Source of the DNA: an uncultured Oscillospiraceae bacterium
GTDB taxonomy: Bacteria > Bacillota > Clostridia > Oscillospirales > Acutalibacteraceae
DNA: 5,402 bases
Assembly: GCA_900539425.1 (NCBI GenBank)
Contig: UQBX01000042.1
Location: forward strand, 1 to 5,402
Direction of reading: 5' to 3'
Made by a program: the position numbers and the translations under genes. Position 1 is the first letter of the stretch, and the number at the start of each line of letters is the position of its first letter. Shown piece by piece: positions 1 through 5,389 of the stretch. The notes under the pieces are model-generated. The model was not told where the DNA came from. It worked only from the letters and a program-made list of their open reading frames with translations, and made no database searches.

Positions 1-16
1 CTGAGCATTTGCTCAG
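1..16 (-). terminator. Hairpin downstream of yebC, probable terminator cut by window edge
   Basis: CTGAGC and GCTCAG form a 6-bp inverted repeat around ATTT, extendable to 7 bp with a 2-base gap. It lies about 25 bases past the yebC stop codon. Read on the minus strand it follows an A-rich stretch, as intrinsic terminators often do, but the U-tract would lie to the left of position 1 and cannot be seen. On the plus strand the hairpin is followed by ACCTTTTACTTTT, so it could instead end a plus-strand gene to the left. Confidence 0.35.
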
Positions 17-41
17 ACCTTTTACTTTTCATCTTAGTAAT

Positions 42-785
42 TTAGCCTTCGTAGTCGCTTTCGTTCTCCCAGTTGTGCCAGATTGACTGAACATCGTCAT
101 CTTCTTCAAACATCTCAATCATTCTGTTCATCTTCATCATATCGTCCTCGTTTTCAAGACGTGTATATGTGGAGGGAATGTAAGCGGCTTCACTTGAAAT
201 AACTGTGTAGCCCTTTGCTTCAAGGTCGTCCCTTATTGCACCCACGTCATTTGCTTCGGTGCGTATCTCAAACACGTCTTCATCGTCTGTGATGAAATCT
301 GTAGCGCCTGCATCAAGTGCGTCAAGCATAAGTGCGTCTTCGTCAACGTCTTCCTTTTCAATAAGGATAACGCCCTGTCTGCTGAACATAAACATAACTG
401 AGCCTGAAGTGCCCATGTTGCCGCCGGCTTTGTCAAAGCAGTGCCTTACTTCCGCCGCTGTGCGGTTTCTGTTGTCCGTAAGCGCTTCAACAACTACTGC
501 AACACCGCTTGGGCCGTAACCCTCGTAAATTATCTCTTCGTAATCAGCTCCGCCGTTTTCACCGGATGCTTTTTTTAGCATTCTCTCAATATTATCGTTC
601 GGAACATTGTTCTGCTTTGCTTTTGCAATAACATCTTTAAGTTTTGAGTTTACGTTCGGGTCGGGACCGCCGTTCTTAACTGCAACTGCAAGCTCACGTC
701 CTATTTTGGTAAATACTTTTGCTCTTGCGGCGTCATTTGCGCCTTTTTTTCTTTTGATTGTACTCCATTTTGAATGGCCGCTCAT
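42..785 (-). CDS. yebC: YebC/TACO1 family protein (YebC/PmpR-type regulator, ribosome-associated translation factor)
   Basis: A full-length, 247-residue member of the YebC/TACO1 family, at the family's usual size. Family hallmarks are present in order: GHSKW at residues 3-7, the basic helix KRKKGANDAARAKVFTK (11-27), YEGYGPSGV (87-95), LTDNRNRT (102-109), EVRHCF (112-117), GGNMG (121-125), and an acidic C-terminal region with DDVQ near 230-233. The family was first described as DNA-binding regulators (PmpR, YebC). More recent work on Firmicute members and mitochondrial TACO1 points to a role at the ribosome, easing translation through proline-rich stretches. The sequence alone does not show which role applies here. 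The protein is cytoplasmic. The start is well supported: AGGAG at 794-798 lies 8 bases before the ATG. The gene has its own promoter behind it and is tandem with the DUF4874/DUF4832 gene. No truncation or frameshift is seen. Confidence 0.96.
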   Translation of the reverse strand: MSGHSKWSTIKRKKGANDAARAKVFTKIGRELAVAVKNGGPDPNVNSKLKDVIAKAKQNNVPNDNIERMLKKASGENGGADYEEIIYEGYGPSGVAVVVEALTDNRNRTAAEVRHCFDKAGGNMGTSGSVMFMFSRQGVILIEKEDVDEDALMLDALDAGATDFITDDEDVFEIRTEANDVGAIRDDLEAKGYTVISSEAAYIPSTYTRLENEDDMMKMNRMIEMFEEDDDVQSIWHNWENESDYEG

Positions 786-827
786 TAAAACAACTCCTAA
801 CTGTATCGTTCTTTAAAAACCGCAATA

Positions 828-856
828 ATTTTACCATATAAGCGCGTTCCTTTCAA
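828..856 (-). promoter_or_regulatory. Sigma-A promoter of yebC
   Basis: On the minus strand, TTGAAA (851-856) and TAAAAT (828-833) are separated by exactly 17 bases. A TG one base before the -10 box makes it an extended -10. Transcription would start near 821, giving a leader of about 35 bases that contains the AGGAG site of yebC. The -35 box lies only 3 bases past the stop codon of the upstream gene, and no terminator lies between the two genes. yebC can therefore be transcribed alone, with possible read-through from upstream. Confidence 0.72.
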
Positions 857-859
857 GAG

Positions 860-2239
860 TTATTTAAAATACATTATTCCGTTTTTAAATTCACTATCAT
901 TTGCAAAGCGGGCACAGATGCCGCTGCCTTGTTCAGTTTCCATCTTTAAACCAAGCGGTTTACAGCCGTATGGCACAGATGCTTTGAATGATACTGTTTT
1001 CCCGCTCAGAAGCGCGTTTTTGTTGTAGTTTTCAAAAGGTATTTCCTTGATTGAGCCGTCTTTTCCTTCAAATACCGCCGCGAAATAGTTGAATGTCAGC
1101 GGCGGAGCAAAGCCGTAATTGATAAGCGCAAAAAAGAATTCGTTTTCAGTTATAAAAAGGTCTTTCACCGCAATGTGATATCCTAAATGATATCTTATAA
1201 TATCATATACGCTCTGTTTTACGCTGTTATTGTTTTTGTCTTTGAATAGTTCGGGGTTAACTGTCAGACCATGTTCCACACATTCTGAATAACTCAGCAT
1301 AACGTTTTTCCACTTCTGCATGCTGTATGATTTCCCATCATCTTCTCTGTAATTGTGCTCAAGGGAAAAGGTGGTAAGTGAGTATGCTTTAAGTTGTTTT
1401 AAAACTTCAATGCCGTCAAAGTGATCACAGTGGCCAAGAATTTTTTTGTCGTTCAGATAAGCTCTGCCCCACGGCATTTCACCGTCATTAACGGTAAATC
1501 GGGCATGGTTTGTAACTTCGGCATAACGCCTCTTGTTAGTGCTTTTTACAAATGCCCATTTGTGGGCAGTGTCGCCGGTAATGTAGTCATCGTGTATACC
1601 TACAACAGTGCTGTATTCAATCGGCACTTTTTTCAGCATGGAATATGTCCTTATCTGATTATAAATTCCCGCGGGGGCAATTCGGCATACATCCTCAATA
1701 GTGTTTTTTATATATCTTTTCTTGAATTTGCGGTATGAATGGCCCTCGCCCCAGTAGCCGATTATTCCTGTCTGCAGGCAGAAAAGCACATTTTTTATCA
1801 AAGCTTCGTTTTCCCTGAACCATTTGCCTATTTGGCTCAAATGCGTTTTTGTAGTTTGGTACGGTACATCAGGTGTGCTTTCGGTTGAATATGCAAATCT
1901 CAGCAGTATCCTTATTCCGTGTTTTTCAAATATTTCAAAAAATTTTTTCAGCTGTTCAAATGCAAGGTCGTCAAGCAGTTTTTCAGAGTAATCGCAAAGA
2001 TATACATAAGTTTGGAATACGGTGGGGGAGTCTGGCTCGTATTTTTTTATCAGTCTTTCGGCTCGTTCAAACGGGTCATCGTTTTCACCCGGATATGCCC
2101 TTATGTTTTCTCCCAGCGTTATGTATGTTTCTCCCCTGAGACCCCTGTTGGGATTTTTTAGTAAAAATCCCGCGTTATCTGAATTTATAAAAGGCATATA
2201 GCCGTAATCGGAACTTGCGAAATTATCAATACTGCTCAT
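860..2239 (-). CDS. DUF4874/DUF4832-like protein, putative TIM-barrel glycoside hydrolase-like enzyme
   Basis: A 459-residue protein that I assign, from remembered motifs, to the DUF4874 (N-terminal) plus DUF4832 (C-terminal) family. The motifs are NPNRG at residues 29-33, RILLRFAY (110-117) reading as a barrel strand, QTGIIGYWGEGHS (156-168) matching the family's WGEwH signature, GIHDDY (214-219), NDGE (251-254) and SLEHNY (292-297). Residues from about 350 to the end are beta-rich, including NYGFAPP, and look like an accessory beta-sandwich. The fold resembles glycosidases. E165 and the acidic residues at 217-218 and 254 are candidate active-site residues by inference only. No reaction is known to me for this family. 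There is no signal peptide or membrane segment, so it is probably cytoplasmic. GAAAGGA at 2249-2255 lies 9 bases before the ATG. It is divergent from the GH31 gene, which suggests a shared role in breaking down an imported glycan. Confidence 0.78.
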   Translation of the reverse strand: MSSIDNFASSDYGYMPFINSDNAGFLLKNPNRGLRGETYITLGENIRAYPGENDDPFERAERLIKKYEPDSPTVFQTYVYLCDYSEKLLDDLAFEQLKKFFEIFEKHGIRILLRFAYSTESTPDVPYQTTKTHLSQIGKWFRENEALIKNVLFCLQTGIIGYWGEGHSYRKFKKRYIKNTIEDVCRIAPAGIYNQIRTYSMLKKVPIEYSTVVGIHDDYITGDTAHKWAFVKSTNKRRYAEVTNHARFTVNDGEMPWGRAYLNDKKILGHCDHFDGIEVLKQLKAYSLTTFSLEHNYREDDGKSYSMQKWKNVMLSYSECVEHGLTVNPELFKDKNNNSVKQSVYDIIRYHLGYHIAVKDLFITENEFFFALINYGFAPPLTFNYFAAVFEGKDGSIKEIPFENYNKNALLSGKTVSFKASVPYGCKPLGLKMETEQGSGICARFANDSEFKNGIMYFK

Positions 2240-2271
2240 AGTGTGTCGTCCTTTCAGAATTCTTATTTCAG

Positions 2272-2298
2272 TTTATCATATTTCTGTTTTTTCTTCAA
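2272..2298 (-). promoter_or_regulatory. Possible promoter of the DUF4874/DUF4832 gene
   Basis: On the minus strand, TTGAAG (2293-2298) precedes GATAAA (2272-2277) with a short spacer of 15 bases. Alternatives are TTGTTG (2296-2301) at 18 bases from the same -10, or TATGAT (2275-2280). None is a close consensus match, so the exact boxes are uncertain. Some promoter must lie in this divergent gap because the neighbouring gene runs the other way. The match is weaker than that of the GH31 promoter, so lower expression or dependence on an activator is possible. Confidence 0.3.
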
Positions 2299-2350
2299 CA
2301 AACAGCGTAAAGTATGTGAAAATAAAAAAGGCTTTCAAGAATAAATACTA

Positions 2351-2379
2351 TTGAATTGATTTTCTGCATATTATATAAT
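2351..2379 (+). promoter_or_regulatory. Sigma-A promoter of the GH31 gene
   Basis: TTGAAT (2351-2356) and a perfect TATAAT (2374-2379) are separated by 17 bases. Transcription would start near 2386 and give a leader of under 30 bases that contains the AAGGA ribosome binding site. A second TATAAT at 2385-2390 has no -35 box at usable spacing. An imperfect palindrome (2334-2355) overlaps the -35 box and could be an operator. Confidence 0.75.
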
Positions 2380-2413
2380 TTTATTATAATATACAAAATG
2401 AAAAGGACAAACT

Positions 2414-4363
2414 ATGAAAAATCTTACTGTCAGCGATAATTCAATTTTATTTTCAAAGTATGGGGAGTTAATAAGAATAACCCCATGCGGTGATAACGCA
2501 ATTAGGTTTCAGGCTTTTCCCGGCGGCAGTGTTATAGAAGAGGATTACACACTTATGCCTAAAAAAAGCGTGCCGGTCATAACGGAGAATGAACGAAGTG
2601 TGTGTATGCAGTGTTCAGGGCTGAAAGTATCTCTTGAAGATAACGGCAAAGTTACTTTTTATTATAACGGCGAAAAAATAATTGAGGAAAAACCCGAACT
2701 CACTTTTGAAAGCGGGTACAGAAATTATCAGAATACCTCAAGCGGCAACTGGAAAGCAAGAGTAACTTTTTTTGCAAATGAAAATGAGCATTTTTACGGG
2801 CTCGGTCATAGCTGGGACAATCCGTTTGATTTAAAAGGCTCGTCTTTTGATATCAGAAATATAAACGCCAAATGCACTATCCCTTATGTTTATTCTTCTC
2901 TCGGATACGGATTTCTCTGGAATGTTCCGTCAACAGGTGCTGTTGAACTGTCAAACAACAGAACACGCTGGAGCAGTGATTGCTGCAGTGCCGTTGATTA
3001 TGTGGTCATAGGAGGTACTCCGAAGCAGGCATGCTCCGCTCTAGCAGATCTTACAGGGCATGCGCCTGCAATGCCGCACTGGGCAACAGGCTTTTGGCAG
3101 AGCAGACTGCGATATGAAACTCAGGACGAACTGCTCGGCGTAGCCCGTGAGTATAAGAGGCTTGGCATCCCTCTTTCGGCCATTGTTGTTGATTATTTTC
3201 ACTGGACGGAGCAGGGCGATTATAAGTTTGACACCCGCTATTGGCAAAATGTCAGGGCAATGGCGGATGAACTGCATGATATGGGTACGAAATTAATTGT
3301 ATCCGTATGGCCGACGATAAATGAAAACAGTGAAAACTATAAATATATGTCTAACAACAATATGCTTATGAGAACAGTGTACGGTTCGGACAGAGTCTTT
3401 GATTTTTACGGCTGGCAGGCAGAGATAGACGTTACCAATCCCGCCACAAGGGACTATGTATGGAGTAAGCTCAAACAGAATTATATAGATAACGGCGTTG
3501 ATGCCCTGTGGTTTGACGAAGCGGAGCCGGAAATACATCCCGAGCAGTTTGAAAATCTTATCTGGCACAAAGGCAGAGCTGATAAAGTTGCACTGCTTTA
3601 TCCTTATTACTATTCAAAGTTGGCGTATGATGGTTTCAAAGCTATGGGCAGGGATGATATAGTTACCTTAACACGCTGTGCTTATCTCGGAAGTCAAAAA
3701 TATGCTTCACTTGTGTGGTCAGGCGATATTCCGTCAACATTTGAGAGCCTTGCGCATCAGGTTAATGCGGGTCTGAATATGGCAATGTGCGGAATAGTCT
3801 GGTGGAATACCGATATAGGTGGGTTCTATGGAGCGGATACCACAAGTGATTATTTCAGGGAACTGATTGTGAGATGGTTTCAGTTCGGTGTGTTCAGTCC
3901 TGTAATGCGTTTGCATGGGGCAAGAATCCGCCACGGTGAAAAATCGCAGCTCAAGGAGCCGAGCGGTGACCCGAATGAGCTGTGGAGCTTTGGCGGTGAG
4001 GTTTTTGAAATACTGAAAGAGCTTGTTTTTCTGCGCGAAAAGCTTAGAGATTATATCGATTTACAGATGAAGACTGCGTCCGAAAAAGGCTATCCCGTAA
4101 TGCGGCCAATGTTTTTTGAGTATCCTGATGACGAAATGTGCCGTACGCTTAATACTCAGTATATGTTCGGCAGCGATATTATTTTTGCGCCGATAGTTGA
4201 ACTCGGGCAGACGGAAACAACGGTGTATATTCCTGAAGGTGAATGGGTGCTTACAAAAGATAAAAAGGTTTATACAAAGGGCACTTATAAAATAAATGCT
4301 AAGATAAATGAGTTCGTAGCTTTTGTAAAATCAGGTTCAAAAGTGATTGATTGCTTTAGTTGA
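2414..4363 (+). CDS. Glycoside hydrolase family 31 enzyme, probable cytoplasmic alpha-xylosidase (XylS-like) or alpha-glucosidase
   Basis: A 649-residue retaining alpha-glycosidase of family GH31. An N-terminal beta-sandwich (about 1-215) leads into the catalytic barrel from ATGFWQSRLRY (224-234). Key barrel motifs are VVDYFHWTEQGD (258-269), VSVWP (296-300), WFDEAEPE (366-373) with D368 as the expected nucleophile, WSGD (435-438) with D438 as the expected acid/base, WWNTDIGGF (463-471) and RLHGAR (499-504). The 70-residue gap between the two catalytic aspartates is normal for GH31. The DYFHWTEQGD and DEAEPE signatures favour the XylS-like alpha-xylosidase group, acting on alpha-xylosides such as isoprimeverose. 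Substrate cannot be fixed from sequence. A C-terminal beta-domain follows GYPVMRPMFFEYPDDE (559-574). At 649 residues it is shorter than YicI (about 770) and lacks a long distal C-terminal domain. It has no signal peptide, so it probably works on imported sugars. AAGGA at 2403-2407 lies 6 bases before the ATG; an ATG at 2398 is out of frame. The gene ends at the terminator at 4391-4429. Confidence 0.93.
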   Translation: MKNLTVSDNSILFSKYGELIRITPCGDNAIRFQAFPGGSVIEEDYTLMPKKSVPVITENERSVCMQCSGLKVSLEDNGKVTFYYNGEKIIEEKPELTFESGYRNYQNTSSGNWKARVTFFANENEHFYGLGHSWDNPFDLKGSSFDIRNINAKCTIPYVYSSLGYGFLWNVPSTGAVELSNNRTRWSSDCCSAVDYVVIGGTPKQACSALADLTGHAPAMPHWATGFWQSRLRYETQDELLGVAREYKRLGIPLSAIVVDYFHWTEQGDYKFDTRYWQNVRAMADELHDMGTKLIVSVWPTINENSENYKYMSNNNMLMRTVYGSDRVFDFYGWQAEIDVTNPATRDYVWSKLKQNYIDNGVDALWFDEAEPEIHPEQFENLIWHKGRADKVALLYPYYYSKLAYDGFKAMGRDDIVTLTRCAYLGSQKYASLVWSGDIPSTFESLAHQVNAGLNMAMCGIVWWNTDIGGFYGADTTSDYFRELIVRWFQFGVFSPVMRLHGARIRHGEKSQLKEPSGDPNELWSFGGEVFEILKELVFLREKLRDYIDLQMKTASEKGYPVMRPMFFEYPDDEMCRTLNTQYMFGSDIIFAPIVELGQTETTVYIPEGEWVLTKDKKVYTKGTYKINAKINEFVAFVKSGSKVIDCFS

Positions 4364-4390
4364 TTTACAGATTAATTAGTCTATATATTA

Positions 4391-4429
4391 AAAAAACATG
4401 ACCACTGCAAAAGGGTGGTCATGTTTTTT
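4391..4429. terminator. Bidirectional intrinsic terminator between convergent genes
   Basis: A perfect 15-bp inverted repeat (4391-4405 with 4415-4429) encloses a 9-base loop. The GC-richer core is CATGACCAC/GTGGTCATG. A T6 tract closes it on the plus strand and an A7 tract (4390-4396) serves as the U-tract in the other direction. It lies 27 bases past the GH31 stop and 7 bases past the lipoprotein stop, so it can end both convergent transcripts. Confidence 0.93.
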
Positions 4430-4436
4430 ATAAAAA

Positions 4437-5018
4437 TTATTGGGGATACGTTCCTGATTCAATAAGCTCACCGTTAGCGTTGTTATAAACTTCTACTGTG
4501 CAGTTTACTTCCTCATTTGTATAAGCTTGATACAGATTTGCTGAATATCCTACTGCCATAATGCACATGAAATTAAAGCCTTGGCTGTAAGACGCCTCAT
4601 CAACATACAGTTTAACTACTGAAAAGTTATCGTCATATTCTACTTTTTGAATAAAACTATACTCACTGCCTAAGTTGTTAAAAGTATCCTCTGTTGATGC
4701 TTTTAAGTTTTCCTTATAGTCTTTGAATGCTGCCTTGCTCATTGTATAAGTAACAGAACCGTCTTCATTTATGTTAACAGATTTAAATCCTTGTTCTTTC
4801 TGTTCTTCGGTAAGCTCGTTTGATGGCTGATTTTCTTCATCAAACATTGATGCAGGCACTGTGATTTCTACTGTTAATAAGTTTTCATCAACAATTTCAG
4901 TAGATGCAGTGTTTGAGGTTGCCGAGGCATCCTCATTCGCGCTTGTTTCTCCGGAACTACAAGAAGCAAAACATATCGATATCGCAATTACCATTAATAA
5001 AGCAATAATTTTTTTCAT
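4437..5018 (-). CDS. Putative lipoprotein of unknown function
   Basis: A 193-residue predicted secreted lipoprotein. The N-terminus is a short basic start (MKK), a hydrophobic core (IIALLMVIAISICF) and a lipobox-like FASC with the acylated cysteine at residue 20. The phenylalanine at -3 is less usual than leucine. A Ser/Thr/Ala/Glu-rich linker follows (about 21-45), typical of a tether from membrane to folded domain. The rest (about 47-193) alternates beta-like strands, including LLTVEITVPASMF and SVNINEDGSVTYTMS, with one helical stretch (about 94-116), so a compact alpha/beta domain is likely. I recognise the general style from Clostridia lipoproteins but no named family or function. The start is set at 5018 because AAGGAG (5025-5030) lies 6 bases before it. 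An in-frame ATG at 5033 overlaps that ribosome binding site and would add MKEFI ahead of the signal peptide. It is convergent with the GH31 gene and ends at a shared terminator, so no functional link is implied. Confidence 0.82.
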   Translation of the reverse strand: MKKIIALLMVIAISICFASCSSGETSANEDASATSNTASTEIVDENLLTVEITVPASMFDEENQPSNELTEEQKEQGFKSVNINEDGSVTYTMSKAAFKDYKENLKASTEDTFNNLGSEYSFIQKVEYDDNFSVVKLYVDEASYSQGFNFMCIMAVGYSANLYQAYTNEEVNCTVEVYNNANGELIESGTYPQ

Positions 5019-5024
5019 AATAAA

Positions 5025-5030
5025 CTCCTT
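5025..5030 (-). promoter_or_regulatory. Ribosome binding site that fixes the lipoprotein start
   Basis: AAGGAG on the minus strand, 6 bases before the ATG at 5016-5018. It overlaps the alternative in-frame ATG at 5031-5033, which has no good ribosome binding site of its own. The shorter start also gives a standard signal peptide. Confidence 0.85.
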
Positions 5031-5129
5031 CATTCGATAATATCGTACTTTTGTTTATAATAAAAAATAAGTTTTGTAAACTCTGCTTTATAAAACACCT
5101 CCTAAATTAATATAAGGTTTTTTATTGTG

Positions 5130-5138
5130 ATTATAGCA
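5130..5138 (-). promoter_or_regulatory. Extended -10 promoter of the lipoprotein gene
   Basis: On the minus strand TGC-TATAAT (TG at 5137-5138, TATAAT at 5130-5135) is a perfect extended -10 element. No good -35 hexamer lies 16-18 bases upstream, which extended -10 promoters tolerate. The start site would be near 5123, giving a leader of about 105 bases before the lipoprotein ATG. That is long for a gene of this type and leaves room for RNA-level control. Confidence 0.5.
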
Positions 5139-5165
5139 TATTCATCTGTTCAGAAGTTCATTCTT

Positions 5166-5199
5166 GACAAATGTCTTTTTCAGTTCAAGACATATTGTC
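5166..5199. repeat. Imperfect inverted repeat upstream of the lipoprotein promoter
   Basis: GACAAATGTCTT (5166-5177) pairs with AAGACATATTGTC (5187-5199): 12 base pairs with a single bulged A, around a 9-base loop. Each arm is itself close to a GACA-N-TGTC palindrome, so the site could equally be two operator half-sites. It lies about 30-65 bases upstream of the lipoprotein -10 box. No T-tract follows on either strand, so it is not an intrinsic terminator. Confidence 0.45.
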
Positions 5200-5319
5200 C
5201 TCAATATTCTGCTTATAAAAGTTTCTATTATAAAAATATCACAATAAAGAGGAAAAAACAATAATAAATAACAATCATTGATGGAAAATATTAAAATTTT
5301 TTATACAGTTGAGAATCTC

Positions 5320-5348
5320 GTTCGCAAGTTCAAGTCTTGTTCTGATTA
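5320..5348 (+). pseudogene. tRNA 3'-end-like segment, probable tRNA remnant
   Basis: GCAAG (5324-5328), the T-loop heptamer TTCAAGT (5329-5335) and CTTGT (5336-5340) fold as a textbook T-arm: five pairs including one G-U. They are preceded by GTTC, resembling the end of a tRNA variable loop (GGTC), and followed by TCTGATT plus A in the place of the 3' acceptor strand and discriminator base. No CCA follows (TAAA instead). AATCA at 5273-5277 could pair with TGATT at the right distance for a 76-base tRNA, but I can fit no D-arm and no anticodon arm. This is therefore a decayed tRNA, a duplicated tRNA 3' end such as an old attachment site, or chance. The same bases also read as a short 24-codon frame with no ribosome binding site. 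Confidence 0.35.
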
Positions 5349-5355
5349 TAAATAA

Positions 5356-5387
5356 AAAAACAGAGTATCAAAAGATACTCTGTTTTT
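5356..5387 (-). terminator. Intrinsic terminator directly after the tRNA
   Basis: A perfect 14-bp inverted repeat (5356-5369 with 5374-5387) encloses AAAA. The core is CAGAGTATC/GATACTCTG. On the minus strand it begins two bases past the CCA end of the tRNA and ends in a seven-base U-tract (A7 at 5354-5360). On the plus strand it is followed by TTTTT, so it could also stop transcripts coming from the tRNA-like segment. Its position hard against the tRNA end is usual for the last tRNA in a transcript. Confidence 0.88.
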
Positions 5388-5389
5388 CT

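Larger units (their letters stand above)
5034..5389. other. AT-rich intergenic region between the lipoprotein gene and the tRNA
   Basis: No convincing protein gene lies here on either strand. Going from the lipoprotein outward it holds: a CGATA-A-TATCG palindrome (5035-5045) just upstream of the ribosome binding site; an orphan AGGAGG on the minus strand (5098-5103); an extended -10 promoter (5130-5138); an inverted repeat (5166-5199); about 75 bases of very AT-rich sequence with nothing recognisable (5200-5275); a tRNA-T-arm-like segment (5320-5348); and a terminator (5356-5387). The base composition is clearly more AT-rich than that of the flanking genes. Confidence 0.8.

Noticed and set aside
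233..816. Small overlapping reading frames on both strands inside and just past yebC.
   Set aside because: They are shadows of the conserved yebC frame, with no ribosome binding sites or recognisable proteins.
1421..2161. Plus-strand frames of 80-105 codons opposite the DUF4874/DUF4832 gene, some with hydrophobic stretches.
   Set aside because: They are antisense to a gene with clear family motifs, have no ribosome binding sites and overlap each other. The hydrophobic runs mirror the codons on the real strand.
3041..3934. Minus-strand frames of 66-91 codons opposite the GH31 gene.
   Set aside because: They are antisense to catalytic-domain codons of GH31 and lack start signals.
4369..4380. 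Near-palindrome GATTAATTAGTC just after the GH31 stop codon.
   Set aside because: It is short, AT-rich and has no T-tract. The strong terminator immediately downstream explains the region.
4973..4982. Palindrome ATATCGATAT near the start of the lipoprotein gene.
   Set aside because: It lies within signal-peptide codons and is well explained by coding. It is too short to argue for a site.
5031..5033. Upstream in-frame ATG for the lipoprotein, adding MKEFI.
   Set aside because: It overlaps the AAGGAG ribosome binding site that serves the ATG at 5018, and the shorter product has the normal signal-peptide start.
5164..5169. A perfect TTGACA on the plus strand, which could be a -35 box.
   Set aside because: There is no -10 box at 16-18 bases (AAGACA at 17), and the hexamer is part of the inverted repeat at 5166-5199.
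5281..5355. A 24-codon plus-strand reading frame (MENIKIFYTVENLVRKFKSC...) ending in TAA right before the hairpin terminator.
   Set aside because: No ribosome binding site within 20 bases of the ATG. The frame covers the tRNA-like T-arm, and RKFKSC-type peptides are common false translations of tRNA sequence. It is kept only as an alternative reading of the remnant.
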